A DNA stretch of 64,000 nucleotides from Metarhizobium sp017305935 (GTDB taxonomy: Bacteria > Pseudomonadota > Alphaproteobacteria > Rhizobiales > Rhizobiaceae). Location: assembly GCF_029601685.1 (NCBI RefSeq), contig NZ_JARRIR010000008.1, positions 124,001 through 188,000 of the forward strand, written 5' to 3'. Position numbers and translations under genes: made by a program. This document shows, one piece after another, positions 18,903 through 28,191 of this stretch (its first letter is position 1; each line of letters starts with the position of its first letter). The notes under the pieces are model-generated. The model ran no database searches, was not told the origin of the DNA, and saw only the letters and a program-made list of their open reading frames with translations.

Positions 18903-19640
18903 CTATTCAATCGTTTCGTGGCTTGCCGGCTCGTCCAGCAGGGCGCGATAACGGTTCAGACTTTCCTCCAGATGCTGCGTCAACGCCTGTTTCGCACCTT
19001 TGGCATCGCCCTTCGTGATGGCCGCAAGAATCGCCGCGTGCTCGCGGTTGATTTTCTTAAGATAGGCTTGGCGGGTGCTCAACGATTGCATCTGCCGATG
19101 CTTCAGCACCAGGTCGAAGCTGATCTCGCCCATCACCGCCTGCAGGAAGCGCGGGAAATGGGGATTGCGGGTGGCGCGGGCGATCGCCAGATGAAATTCG
19201 AAATCCGCTTGCGCCTCGACGACGACATCCTCCGTCTCCAGCGTTTCGAGATGGCCGTAAGTGCGGGCGATCTCAGCCAGCGCTTCCGGTGTGCGTCGCG
19301 TCGCAGCAAGGCCGGCCGCCTGGATTTCGACGCCGAATCGCAGTTCGAGGATCTGCATGGCCGAGCGGATGTCCTCGATACGGCTGATCTCGAAATTCAG
19401 CGTCTTGATATCCTTGTCGGTGACATAGACGCCGGCCCCCTGCCGGGCGATCACCCGGCCGGCGACACGCAGCGAGGTCAATGCCTCGCGGATCACCGTG
19501 CGGCTGACGCCGAATTCTTCGCAAAGCTGGGCGCTGGAGGGGATTTTTTCGCCCGGCGGATACAGGCCGGAATCGATTCGCTCGCTGAGTTGCGCCACCA
19601 CGATTTCTGCAAGATTGCCCCGTTGCGTAATCAGCGCCAC
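18903..19640 (-). CDS. FadR-subfamily GntR transcriptional regulator
   Basis: A 245-residue regulator. The N-terminal winged helix (about residues 8-75) contains FGVSRTVIREALTSLRVAGRV, the GntR recognition helix, and RQGAGVYV, the wing. The C-terminal FCD domain (about 95-225) includes DFEFHLAIARATRNPHF and NREHAAILAAITKGDAKGA, whose Asp/His positions bind a metal and an organic acid effector. It lies 54 bases downstream of the YdiJ-like dehydrogenase on the same strand and is likely its regulator, responding to a 2-hydroxyacid (inferred). Confidence 0.92.
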   Translation of the reverse strand: MALITQRGNLAEIVVAQLSERIDSGLYPPGEKIPSSAQLCEEFGVSRTVIREALTSLRVAGRVIARQGAGVYVTDKDIKTLNFEISRIEDIRSAMQILELRFGVEIQAAGLAATRRTPEALAEIARTYGHLETLETEDVVVEAQADFEFHLAIARATRNPHFPRFLQAVMGEISFDLVLKHRQMQSLSTRQAYLKKINREHAAILAAITKGDAKGAKQALTQHLEESLNRYRALLDEPASHETIE

Positions 19641-19694
19641 TTATCGGCTCCAAAGCTTTGCAATTGAAAGACAGCTTTTAGCACGCATCGCCAC

Positions 19695-22600
19695 TCACGC
19701 CACCTTTCCGCGAACCGTTTTCATCTCCGCCGACAGCAGACGTAGCAGGATCTGCAGCGGATGCGGCAGTTCGGCGTCATCCAGAAGCTTCACCTGCGAG
19801 CGGCAGGAATAGCCCGTCACCATGACGATCTCGCCCGGCGTCGTCGCCTCGATCTCCTGGCTCCAGCTCAGGCCATAGATGGTGTCCGAAAGCGCGCGGT
19901 TGCGCACCTCATGGCCGAAAGTGCCGGCCATACCGCAGCAGCCGAGCGGCGGTTGTTGCAGTTTTACGCCGAGTCGCGCGAAAATCGCCGCCCACTGTCC
20001 CTGCGCTGCCGGCGCATTCGTCCGCTCCGTGCAATGCAACAGCAGCTTGAAGCGGCCGGAGGGAGCGCTTGCCGGTGCAATCCGGTCGAGATGCTGCGCC
20101 AGCCATTCCTGTGGCAACAATACATGCAGATCCCTCGCCTGCGGCACCGCCTTGGCATATTCGCTGCGGAAGGCAAGCGTCATCGAAGGGTCAATGCCGA
20201 CCAGCGTTGCGCCGGTTTGTGCCAGCGCCCGCAGGCTATGGGTGGTCGCAGCAGCCGCCTTTTCGAAAGCGCCGAGATAGCCATGCACATGCAGCGCCTT
20301 GCCATTGACATGCGGCGGCGCGACAAAGGGCGTGAAGCCGAGCGCGCGCGCCAACTCAACCGCATCCAGCACCAGTTGCGGATTGAAATGCGCCGTAAAC
20401 GCATCCGGCACGAAGACGACGGCGCTGGGCGAAAATTGCTTCAGCGCCGCGACGGTCGCGACCGCAACGCCGCACCGCTTCAGCTCGGCGGAAAGATCGA
20501 GCGCCGGCATGACGGGCAGGGCGGTAAGCCCCATCTGCCGCATGACCCATTTTCCCGGCTTCGAACGCACGGCGAAATTGTAGAAAGGCCGCAGCCGCGC
20601 CATCAGCGGCAACGTCGTCTCGATGCCGGCAATCAACGGATCCTTCAGTGGCCGCAGATAACGGCCGTGATACAGCTCCAGGAATTTCGAACGAAAGGCG
20701 GGAACGCTGACCTTCACCGGACATTGCCCGGCACAGGCCTTGCAGGCGAGGCAGGTGTCCATCGCGTGGCGCACCTCATGCGAAAAATCGGCGCGATTGG
20801 CGGGGCTGAGAGAATTCCACAGCCGCGACGGCCAGCGCAACAGGCCGAACGCCTCGCGCTGCCGCTCCGCTTCCCGGCGCGGATCGATATCGCGTCTTGC
20901 CAGCAGCCGCAGCCATTCGCGCATCAGCGAGGCGCGGCCCTTCGGCGAAAATCGCCGGTCTCGCGTACCCTTGTAGGAGGGGCACATCGGGCTTTTCTCG
21001 TCGAAATCGAAACAGGCGCCGTTGCCATTGCAATAGGCGGCATTGTCGAAGGCGGCGCGGATGTCGTTGCCGATCGCCCGGTCGAAATCGCCGCGCAGCG
21101 GCACCGCATCGATCTTCATCAACTCGTCGGCGCTGGGCGCCGCGATCTTGCCGGGATTGAGCTGGTGATGCGGATCGAACAGCCGTTTGATGTGCTGAAG
21201 GCTGGGATAGAGATCGCCGAAATAGTCCGGCACGTATTCGGAGCGCACGCCCTTTCCATGCTCGCCCCAGAGCACTCCGCCATATTTGCGCGTCAGCGCC
21301 ACGACGCCGTCGCTGATGCGCTTGACCAGTGCCACATGCTCCGGTCGCGTCAGATCCAGCGCCGGGCGCACATGCAGCACACCGGCATCGACATGGCCGA
21401 ACATGCCGTAGTCGAGGCCTTCGCCATCCAGCAACTGCCGGAACTCGCGGATATAGGGCGCCAGGTTTTCCGGCGGCACGGCGGTATCCTCGACGAAAGC
21501 GACAGGCCGCACCGGCCCCTCGACACTGCCGAGCAGCCCGACCGCCCGCTTGCGCATCGTCCATATTGCCTCGACCTGCGCATGGCCGGCCGCAACCGTA
21601 TGCCCCAGGCGCCCCGACATCGGCCGCGCCGCAAGGCCCGTGACCACTGCCTCGATCTTGTCCGCCAGTTCCTCGCCGCTGTCGGCCAGTACTTCGACGA
21701 TATTGATGCCATCGGCGCGCACGTCGGGATCATCCGGAAAAAACGGCGCGATCTCCGCCCAGATGATATCGCCTTTGGCAAGGCCGAGAACCTTCTCATC
21801 GACCGTCTCGACCGAGGCGACCTTGAGCGCGGCGAGATTGCGCGCATCCTCCAGCGCCGTGTTGAAATCGTCGTAACGGATATTGATCAGCGCCGCGAAG
21901 CCGGGCAGCGGCAGGACGTTCAACTCCGCCTCGGCGATCATCGCCAGCGTGCCCTCAGCGCCGCAGAGCACGGAATTGACGTTCAGGCCGCCATCCGGCG
22001 CGCGCAGATGCGCCAGGTCATATCCGGTCATGTAGCGGTTCAGAGGTGGAAAGACCGCCGCGATCCTCTCGCGCTGCTCCTTTTCGATCCGGTCGAGCGT
22101 GCGATAAATCTCGCCCACCTTGTCCGGTCGCTTTTTCAAGGCATGGAGCGCCTCGGCGTCCGCCGGCCGGAACCACCAGTCCTTGCCGCCGGCGAGGATG
22201 GCGCGCAGGCCCAGCACATGATTGCTGGTCTTGCCGTAAAGACAGGAACCTTGGCCACAGGCATCGGTATTGATCATCCCGCCGATAGTGGCGCGATTGG
22301 AGGTCGAAAGCTCCGGCGCGAAAAACAGCCCATAGGGCTTCAGCGCCCGATTGAGCTGGTCCTTGACCACGCCGGCCTCGACCCGAACCCGGCGCCGCTC
22401 CGGATCGATCTCCAGGATCCGCGTCATATGCCGCGAACAATCGACCACCACGCCTCGCGACAAGGCCTGCCCGTTCGTCCCCGTTCCCCCGCCGCGCAAG
22501 GCTATCGTCACCTGCCGAAACTCCGGCTCATCCAGCACGCGCGCCAGGATCGCCAGATCGTCGGCGCTACGCGGAAACACGATACCGCCGGGGAAAAGCT

Positions 22601-22745
22601 GATAAATGGAATTGTCCGTGGCGTAAACCGCCCGGCTTCCGTCCCCCAGCTCGATCTCCCCCGAAAACCCGGCCTCAACAAGTCGCCCGAGAAAACCTGG
22701 CTGGGCGAGAATTGTGTCGATCTGGCTTTCCAAACGGGGAATCAT
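19695..22745 (-). CDS. ydiJ: YdiJ-like FAD and [4Fe-4S] 2-hydroxyacid dehydrogenase
   Basis: A 1016-residue fusion of a GlcD/Dld-type flavoprotein and a ferredoxin/CCG module. The N-terminal FAD-binding part has TDNSIYQLFPGGIVFPRS, RGGGTGTNGQAL, ELSTSNRATIGGMINTDACG and LWGEHGKGVRSEY. The second half has a CLACKACAGQCPVKV cluster motif (CxxCxxCxxxCP), a further Cys-rich stretch around NGNGACFDFDEKSPMCPSYKG, and CCGMAGTFGHE near the end. It closely follows E. coli YdiJ, which oxidises D-2-hydroxyglutarate. An in-frame ATG at 22754 (MIPMIPRL) is an alternative start. It forms an operon with the downstream FadR-type gene. Confidence 0.9.
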   Translation of the reverse strand: MIPRLESQIDTILAQPGFLGRLVEAGFSGEIELGDGSRAVYATDNSIYQLFPGGIVFPRSADDLAILARVLDEPEFRQVTIALRGGGTGTNGQALSRGVVVDCSRHMTRILEIDPERRRVRVEAGVVKDQLNRALKPYGLFFAPELSTSNRATIGGMINTDACGQGSCLYGKTSNHVLGLRAILAGGKDWWFRPADAEALHALKKRPDKVGEIYRTLDRIEKEQRERIAAVFPPLNRYMTGYDLAHLRAPDGGLNVNSVLCGAEGTLAMIAEAELNVLPLPGFAALINIRYDDFNTALEDARNLAALKVASVETVDEKVLGLAKGDIIWAEIAPFFPDDPDVRADGINIVEVLADSGEELADKIEAVVTGLAARPMSGRLGHTVAAGHAQVEAIWTMRKRAVGLLGSVEGPVRPVAFVEDTAVPPENLAPYIREFRQLLDGEGLDYGMFGHVDAGVLHVRPALDLTRPEHVALVKRISDGVVALTRKYGGVLWGEHGKGVRSEYVPDYFGDLYPSLQHIKRLFDPHHQLNPGKIAAPSADELMKIDAVPLRGDFDRAIGNDIRAAFDNAAYCNGNGACFDFDEKSPMCPSYKGTRDRRFSPKGRASLMREWLRLLARRDIDPRREAERQREAFGLLRWPSRLWNSLSPANRADFSHEVRHAMDTCLACKACAGQCPVKVSVPAFRSKFLELYHGRYLRPLKDPLIAGIETTLPLMARLRPFYNFAVRSKPGKWVMRQMGLTALPVMPALDLSAELKRCGVAVATVAALKQFSPSAVVFVPDAFTAHFNPQLVLDAVELARALGFTPFVAPPHVNGKALHVHGYLGAFEKAAAATTHSLRALAQTGATLVGIDPSMTLAFRSEYAKAVPQARDLHVLLPQEWLAQHLDRIAPASAPSGRFKLLLHCTERTNAPAAQGQWAAIFARLGVKLQQPPLGCCGMAGTFGHEVRNRALSDTIYGLSWSQEIEATTPGEIVMVTGYSCRSQVKLLDDAELPHPLQILLRLLSAEMKTVRGKVA

Positions 22746-22776
22746 GGGGATCATCCGGAATGACGCGCAAAAGAAA

Positions 22777-22796
22777 GTTAGCACATAAGTGATAAC
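22777..22796. promoter_or_regulatory. Operator-like palindrome upstream of the YdiJ operon
   Basis: GTTAGCAC and GTGATAAC flank ATAA, an inverted repeat with seven of eight half-site positions matching. It lies 23 bases before the ATG at 22754. Size and symmetry fit a dimeric GntR/FadR-type regulator, and such a regulator is encoded at the end of this operon. The pairing of regulator and site is inferred. Confidence 0.5.
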
Positions 22797-22912
22797 ATCT
22801 CCATCAATCAAAGCAACAGGAATCGCCTATTCGCCACCGCCACAAGAGTTGGCGGATCGTTTGCCGCCAACTCGGTGGGTTCGGCATGATTTTGCGATTT
22901 CAGGGATGAAAG

Positions 22913-22988
22913 TGGTGAGCGCGCAGGGATTCGAACCCTGGACCTACTGATTAAAAGTCAGTTGCTCTACCGGCTGAGCTACGCGCTC
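22913..22988 (-). tRNA. tRNA-Lys (anticodon TTT)
   Basis: Reading the minus strand: a 7-bp acceptor stem GAGCGCG/CGCGCTC, TAGCTCAG starting the D arm, anticodon arm ACTGA-CTTTTAA-TCAGT with TTT anticodon, and T arm CAGGG-TTCGAAT-CCCTG. The discriminator A and an encoded CCA end follow (22913-22916). All cloverleaf elements are present and paired. Confidence 0.97.
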
Positions 22989-23024
22989 CCAGCGAGGCGC
23001 GACGCCTCGTTTGAAAGTGCGCGG

Positions 23025-23053
23025 AACATAGGCAGGCGGTCGGATGCGGTCAA
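23025..23053 (-). promoter_or_regulatory. Sigma-70-type promoter of tRNA-Lys
   Basis: On the minus strand TTGACC (23053-23048) and TATGTT (23030-23025) are separated by exactly 17 bases. Between the -10 and the tRNA a perfect 7-bp hairpin CGAGGCG-CGA-CGCCTCG (22993-23009) sits in the 5' leader, a plausible structure for the pre-tRNA. Confidence 0.75.
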
Positions 23054-23175
23054 CTGGAAAAATGACGAAGTTCGATGTCGCGCAGCGATTTTTTTGTCCC
23101 TGGGCAAAAAGGTGATTGGCGGTGAAGGGTAAGCTCCCCTATGGAGGGCCGGCCGTTCCCTCATGGAGGTTCGTC

Positions 23176-23925
23176 TTGTCGATCGCCGAAATATCCCTGT
23201 TCAGCGCCCTGTTCGCCGGCGCGCTTTCCTTTCTCTCGCCCTGCGTCCTGCCGCTGGTGCCGCCCTATCTCTGCTATATGGCCGGCATTTCCGTAGACGA
23301 ATTTCGTGGCGGCGGTAACGAGGGCGGTCGGCAGGATGCGCGGCGGTCGGTTCTGCTGGCCGCGCTGTTCTTCACGCTTGGCTTTTCCACGGTTTTCGTG
23401 GCGCTCGGCGCAGGCGCCTCGACCATCGGCACGATGCTGCGCCAGCATATGGATGTGCTTTCCAAGGTCGGCGGCGTCATCATCATCCTCATGGGATTGA
23501 ATTTCCTTGGGTTTTTGCGCATCGGGCTTTTTTCGCGCGAGGCGCGGTTCCAATCGAGCGGCAAGCCGGCGACGATCACCGGCGCCTATCTGATGGGGCT
23601 TGCCTTCGCGTTCGGCTGGACGCCGTGCATCGGCCCGGTGCTGGGGGCGATTCTCGGCGTCGCGGCGTCGCGGGATACGGTTTCGGACGGCGCCTTCCTG
23701 CTTGCCGTCTATTCGCTTGGCCTTGCGGTCCCGTTCTGGATCGCGGCTCTCTTTTCCGGTTCATTCATGCGGTTTCTCACCCGTTTCCGGCGCCATCTCG
23801 GGATGGTTGAAAAGGTCATGGGCGGTTTCCTGGTGCTGACCGGTCTTGCCTTCATCTTCGGTTTCGTCAGCGATGCCGCGATCTGGTTCCAGCAAACCTT
23901 TCCAATCCTCATGCGCATCGGCTAA
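23176..23925 (+). CDS. ccdA: Cytochrome c biogenesis / thiol-disulfide transporter CcdA
   Basis: A 249-residue protein with six membrane segments. It carries the two diagnostic cysteines that relay electrons across the membrane: SPCVLPLVPPY (first segment) and GWTPCIGPVLG (fourth). CcdA takes electrons from thioredoxin to periplasmic apocytochrome c reductants. The TTG start at 23176 was chosen because GGAGG (23165-23169) is correctly spaced and the hydrophobic N-terminus (SIAEISLFSALFAGALSFLSPC) follows at once; the frame is open for 60 more bases with no ribosome binding site. Confidence 0.92.
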   Translation: MSIAEISLFSALFAGALSFLSPCVLPLVPPYLCYMAGISVDEFRGGGNEGGRQDARRSVLLAALFFTLGFSTVFVALGAGASTIGTMLRQHMDVLSKVGGVIIILMGLNFLGFLRIGLFSREARFQSSGKPATITGAYLMGLAFAFGWTPCIGPVLGAILGVAASRDTVSDGAFLLAVYSLGLAVPFWIAALFSGSFMRFLTRFRRHLGMVEKVMGGFLVLTGLAFIFGFVSDAAIWFQQTFPILMRIG

Positions 23926-23963
23926 TCAGCGCCTGACTTTTTGATCTCCGGACGCGAGACGAC

Positions 23964-24926
23964 ATGGGCGCGATTGCCGCATTGCTGATTCCCTTCTTTG
24001 GCCTGATCGTTATCGGTTATGCCGCCGCGCGCATCACGAAGCAGCCGGCCGAGGCACTTGGCTGGCTCAATACCTTCATTATCTATGCGGCGCTGCCGGC
24101 GCTGTTCTTCAAGCTGGTGTCGCGCACGCCGCTGGAGGAACTGACGCGCATCGACTTCATCGCCGCCGATGTCATCGCCACCTACAGCATCTTCGTGCTG
24201 ATCTTCGCCGCCGGAAAGCTGCTGCGCGGCAACTCCACCGCCGACAGCACTATCCAGGGCTTTGCCGGCGCCTACGGCAATATCGGCTATATGGGGCCGG
24301 GGTTGGCGCTGCTGGCCTTTGGCGAAGCGGCCGCCGTGCCGGTGGCGCTGGTCGTCTGCTTCGAAAACGCCATGCATTTCATCGTCGCGCCGGCGATGAT
24401 GGCGATTTCCGGCGGCGAGAAACGCGCCGCGCCGCAATTGGCGCTGGATATCCTACGCAAGGTGGCGCTGCATCCGTTCATTCTGTCCTGTGCGGCCGGT
24501 TTCGCGGTGGTCGCGGGCGGCATTCCGGTGCCGGTCTCGATGCAAAGGCTTGTCGATTACCTGGCGCAGGCGGCAGCGCCCTGCGCGCTGTTTGCCATGG
24601 GCGTGACGCTGGCGCTTCGGCCGTTGAGGCGTGTGCCGGCGGAGATGTTCTACATCGTGCCGGCCAAGCTGATCCTGCATCCGCTGGTCGTCTATCTGGT
24701 GCTGACTTCGGTCGGCACCTTTCCGCCGATCTGGATTGCTTCGTCCGTGCTGCTCGCCGCTCTGCCGACGGCCACCAATGTCTTCGTCATCGGGCAGCAA
24801 TATGCGGTCTGGCAGGAGAGGGCGTCGGCGACCATCCTGATGACCACCATCTGTTCGGTGGTGACGGTGTCGATGACGCTCTATCTGTTGAAACTCAGCC
24901 CTTTAGCGGCGCAGCTTCCCCCGTAG
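23964..24926 (+). CDS. AEC (auxin efflux carrier) family transporter
   Basis: A 320-residue protein with about ten membrane segments arranged in two halves, as in the AEC/PIN-like family. GFAGAYGNIGYMGPGLAL around residue 97 and ALPTATNVFVIGQQY near 270 are the two matching crossover loops. Bacterial members move malate, malonate or other small carboxylates; the substrate cannot be inferred here. Its last 24 bases overlap the end of the convergent ubiquinone hydroxylase gene. Confidence 0.88.
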   Translation: MGAIAALLIPFFGLIVIGYAAARITKQPAEALGWLNTFIIYAALPALFFKLVSRTPLEELTRIDFIAADVIATYSIFVLIFAAGKLLRGNSTADSTIQGFAGAYGNIGYMGPGLALLAFGEAAAVPVALVVCFENAMHFIVAPAMMAISGGEKRAAPQLALDILRKVALHPFILSCAAGFAVVAGGIPVPVSMQRLVDYLAQAAAPCALFAMGVTLALRPLRRVPAEMFYIVPAKLILHPLVVYLVLTSVGTFPPIWIASSVLLAALPTATNVFVIGQQYAVWQERASATILMTTICSVVTVSMTLYLLKLSPLAAQLPP

Positions 24927-26105
24927 GGCATCGCCGATGGCACTGAGCCCGCGCCCGGGCTCGATGCCCTCGCGCATGAAAATACCACGCAGCGGCGGGA
25001 GCGCCGAAAGCACGTGCAGGCCAGCGGCGCGCACCATCTGCGTCGGCAGGAAATCCGAAAGCAGTGACCGATTCAGCAGGTCCACCCCGGCGGTGCGAGT
25101 CATGACGTCGGCACGGCGGCGGCGATCGAAGCGATCGCCGATCGATTCCGGGATAGGCTCGCCCTTGAGATCGGAAATCAGGTCGTTCAGGTGGATGATG
25201 TCGCGCAGCGACAGGTTGAAGCCTTGCGCCCCGATCGGGGGGAAGACATGTCCAGCCTCGCCGGCCAGCACCAGCCGGCCCTTGCCGAAACGGTGCGCCA
25301 TCATGCCGGAGAGCGGCCAGGCCTGCGCGTCCGGCTCGACGATCACCTTTCCGAGCATGGATTGCATCTGCTTCTCGACCCGCAGGCTCAGTTCCTCCGG
25401 CGACAGCGCCATCAGCACGTCGGCCTCCGTCGGCTTGCGCACCCAGACGAGACTGGAGCGGTTGCCAGGCAACGGAACCTGGGTGAAGGGGCCGGATTCG
25501 GTGTGGAATTCGGTGGAGATATTGCCGTGCGGCAGGTCGTGGCTGAAATTCAGCACGATGGCCGTCTGAGGATAGGACCAATGACGCATGCCGATACCGG
25601 CATTGTCGCGCATTTTCGACTTGCGCCCGTCGGCGGCGACGACAAGTTCGGCGGAAATCCGGCTGCCGTCCTGAAGCGCGATCTGTACGCCTTCAGCGAG
25701 CAAGTCCACATGCTCGGCCGCTTGGGGCAGAAGCGTGATATTGCCGTCATGCGTCACGGCTTCGCCAAGCACGGCCAGCAGCGCGGCATTGGGAATGTTG
25801 TAACCAAAGGCCTCAAGCCCGACTTCGGAGGAGCGGAAGGAGACGGTCGGCGCGCGGAGCAGCCGGTTCGTGCCGTCGATGATTCGCATGGTGGAGAGCG
25901 CGGCGGCTGAAGGCGCGATCCGGTCCCACAGCCCCAGCCGCTCCATGAAGCGGATGGACTGGTCCATCAGCGCCGTGGTGCGCTTGTCCTCGACAGCGGC
26001 CGGCGGGGCCAGAAGCGCGACGCGGCGTCCGAGCCGCGCCAGCGACAGAGCGGCGACCGAACCGGCCATGCCGCCGCCGACGACGGCGATGTCGAATGCG
26101 CTCAT
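24903..26105 (-). CDS. UbiH/UbiF-family FAD-dependent ubiquinone hydroxylase
   Basis: A 400-residue class A flavoprotein monooxygenase. DIAVVGGGMAGSVAALSLARLG is the ADP-binding GxGxxG motif. VVAADGRKSKMR matches the DG motif binding FAD and NADPH. LVLAGEAGHVFPPIGAQGFNLSLRD is the GD-like motif ending in the UbiH family signature. It hydroxylates the aromatic ring of a ubiquinone precursor; alphaproteobacterial members (UbiL-like) can act at more than one ring position, so the exact step is not assigned. ATG at 26105 by alignment to the FAD motif; the frame upstream is noncoding. Confidence 0.9.
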   Translation of the reverse strand: MSAFDIAVVGGGMAGSVAALSLARLGRRVALLAPPAAVEDKRTTALMDQSIRFMERLGLWDRIAPSAAALSTMRIIDGTNRLLRAPTVSFRSSEVGLEAFGYNIPNAALLAVLGEAVTHDGNITLLPQAAEHVDLLAEGVQIALQDGSRISAELVVAADGRKSKMRDNAGIGMRHWSYPQTAIVLNFSHDLPHGNISTEFHTESGPFTQVPLPGNRSSLVWVRKPTEADVLMALSPEELSLRVEKQMQSMLGKVIVEPDAQAWPLSGMMAHRFGKGRLVLAGEAGHVFPPIGAQGFNLSLRDIIHLNDLISDLKGEPIPESIGDRFDRRRRADVMTRTAGVDLLNRSLLSDFLPTQMVRAAGLHVLSALPPLRGIFMREGIEPGRGLSAIGDALRGKLRR

Positions 26106-26426
26106 GAAAACCTCCAACGCTTGCAAACTCTCTTTCCCGCACAGGTTAGTCGTTTGACCTGTTGAAATCCATGGGATCCATTGGCGCAGAGGGTGAAAAT
26201 GCCGAACCATGCGTTTACTGTCAGGTGAACGGAGACGATATCCTCTGGCAGGTTCGAACAGGAGATGCATATTCGTTGCTGATACGGCCGGGGGCGAGTG
26301 TCTCACAAGACCTTCATCTGCGATCCGTAAGAAAACAAGACGATAGGCTGTCTGCACGATTCGCGAGCAACGCAGGCGACCTGAATGAAGCGGCATATGC
26401 GCCGGCCGGTATCGGAAGCGGGGACC
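26106..26426. other. Divergent intergenic region between the ubiquinone hydroxylase and pcs
   Basis: 321 bases holding the promoters of the two divergent genes. Open frames run through it on both strands only as extensions of the flanking reading frames, without ribosome binding sites. I see no strong palindrome, terminator or recognisable operator. Confidence 0.5.
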
Positions 26427-27155
26427 ATGAAGATTTTCAACTACAAGCGCGTGCCGTATGCCGAGATGCGGGCCTTTTCGGTCCATATTCTCACGGCCTC
26501 GGGTTCGTTCCTCGCCTTTCTCGGCGTCGTCGCGGCGGCGGAACATCGCTTCGTCGACATGTTCTGGTGGCTGGGGCTGGCGCTGCTGGTCGATGGCATA
26601 GACGGGCCGATTGCCCGCAAGGTGCGGGTCAAGGAAGTGCTGCCCAACTGGTCGGGCGATACGCTCGACAACATCATCGATTACGTGACCTATGTGCTGC
26701 TGCCGGCCTTCGCGCTCTACCAGAGCGGCATGATCGGCGAACCCTGGTCGTTTGCCGCCGCCGGCATGATCGTGGTGTCGAGCGCCATCTATTATGCCGA
26801 TATGGGCATGAAGACGGACGAATATTTCTTCTCGGGCTTCCCGGTGGTGTGGAACATGGTGGTCTTCACCCTGTTTGTCATCGATGCCAGCGCAACAACG
26901 GCGATGATCATCGTGACGCTGTCGGTCGTGCTCACCTTTCTGCCGATCAATTTCCTGCATCCGGTGCGCGTCGCGCGGCTTCGCCCGCTCAATCTGGCGG
27001 TTTTCGCTCTTTGGTCGGTGCTGGGCGGCGCTGCCTTGCTGATGCATTTCGATACGCCGCAATGGCTGAACATTCTCTTCTGCATCACAGGCCTGTATCT
27101 TTACGGCATCGGCGCGGTGCTGCAATTGATTCCCTCGCTCGGAAGGAAAGGCTGA
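26427..27155 (+). CDS. pcs: Phosphatidylcholine synthase
   Basis: A 242-residue polytopic CDP-alcohol phosphotransferase that condenses choline with CDP-diacylglycerol to phosphatidylcholine, a pathway typical of rhizobia and other host-associated alphaproteobacteria. DGIDGPIARKV followed by GDTLDNIIDY supplies the DGxDGxxAR...G...D...D motif with its metal Asp residues. The start MKIFNYKRVPYAEMRAFSVH matches the known Sinorhizobium protein as I remember it, and the length agrees (241-242). Five bases separate it from the next gene. Confidence 0.96.
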   Translation: MKIFNYKRVPYAEMRAFSVHILTASGSFLAFLGVVAAAEHRFVDMFWWLGLALLVDGIDGPIARKVRVKEVLPNWSGDTLDNIIDYVTYVLLPAFALYQSGMIGEPWSFAAAGMIVVSSAIYYADMGMKTDEYFFSGFPVVWNMVVFTLFVIDASATTAMIIVTLSVVLTFLPINFLHPVRVARLRPLNLAVFALWSVLGGAALLMHFDTPQWLNILFCITGLYLYGIGAVLQLIPSLGRKG

Positions 27156-27159
27156 ACCC

Positions 27160-28146
27160 ATGTCTGTCGTCACCACGGCTATCGTCCAGCGGTCCCTCGG
27201 CGGGCCGGAGGTTCTGAAGATCGAGGAAGTGCCTCTCCCCGCGCCGGGCGAAGGCGAGGTGCAGATCCGCCAAGCGGCCATCGGCCTGAATTTCATCGAC
27301 GTCTATTTCCGCACCGGGCTCTACAAGGCGGCGAACGGGCTTCCCTTCGTGCCGGGCAAGGAAGGGGCTGGCACTGTGACGGCGGTCGGCGCCGGCGTCG
27401 AGGATTTTGCCGTGGGCGACCGGGTCGCCTATGCCGGCGCCGACGGCGCCTATAGCCGCGAGCGCAATGTCGCCACCCGCCATCTCGTCAAAGTGCCGGA
27501 AGGCATTTCGCTGGAAACGGCGGCGGCGATGATGCTGAAGGGCATGACCGCCGAATACCTGCTCAACCGCACCTACAAGGTCGGGCCGGGCACGACGCTG
27601 CTGTTCCATGCAGCTGCCGGCGGCGTCGGCCTCATCGCCGGCCAATGGGCCAAGGCGCTGGGCGCGACCGTCATCGGCACGGCCGGTTCGCCGGAAAAAA
27701 TCGCGCTGGCGCTCGCCCATGGCTACGACCATGTCATCGATTACCGCAACGACGATTTTGTCGCCCGCGTCAAGGACATCACCGGCGGGGCCGGCGTCGA
27801 TGTCGTCTATGATTCGGTCGGCAAGGACACGTTTCCGGGCTCGCTGGACTGCCTGAAACCGCGTGGATTGTGGGTCAGCTTCGGCAATTCCTCCGGCCCG
27901 GTTGAGGCCTTCAACATGGGAATTTTGTCGCAGAAAGGTTCACTTTATGCGACGCGGCCGACATTGTTCGCGTATATTTCCACACCGCAAGAGCTTAAGG
28001 ATTGTGCAGGCTCGTTGTTTGCTGTTGTGTTGAGCAACAAAGTGCGTATCAATATCGCGCAAACCTATCCGTTGGCCGAAGCCGCCCAGGCCCATGCCGA
28101 TCTGGAGCTAAGAAAAACACGTGGAACAACGCTGCTGATTCCCTGA
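27160..28146 (+). CDS. NADPH:quinone oxidoreductase (zeta-crystallin-like MDR)
   Basis: A 328-residue medium-chain dehydrogenase/reductase without structural zinc cysteines. N-terminal GroES-like part: GLNFIDVYFRTGLY and PFVPGKEGAGTVTAVG. Rossmann half: LFHAAAGGVGLIAGQWAKALGATVIGTAGS with the AAGGVG nucleotide loop. It reduces quinones with NADPH, as E. coli QorA does. It starts five bases after pcs, so the two are likely co-transcribed, although no functional tie to choline lipid synthesis is evident. Confidence 0.92.
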   Translation: MSVVTTAIVQRSLGGPEVLKIEEVPLPAPGEGEVQIRQAAIGLNFIDVYFRTGLYKAANGLPFVPGKEGAGTVTAVGAGVEDFAVGDRVAYAGADGAYSRERNVATRHLVKVPEGISLETAAAMMLKGMTAEYLLNRTYKVGPGTTLLFHAAAGGVGLIAGQWAKALGATVIGTAGSPEKIALALAHGYDHVIDYRNDDFVARVKDITGGAGVDVVYDSVGKDTFPGSLDCLKPRGLWVSFGNSSGPVEAFNMGILSQKGSLYATRPTLFAYISTPQELKDCAGSLFAVVLSNKVRINIAQTYPLAEAAQAHADLELRKTRGTTLLIP

Positions 28147-28191
28147 GGCCGAACCGGGCGGAATGGGAACGTCACAATCCGAGGGGGCTCA

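Noticed and set aside
26162..27217. 351-codon plus-strand frame across the gap and pcs
   Set aside because: It overlaps pcs in another frame, turns into Arg/His-rich translation within pcs and has no SD; pcs itself is secure.
26106..27296. N-terminal extension of the ubiquinone hydroxylase frame
   Set aside because: The extension is antisense to pcs; the normal FAD-binding N-terminus begins at 26105.
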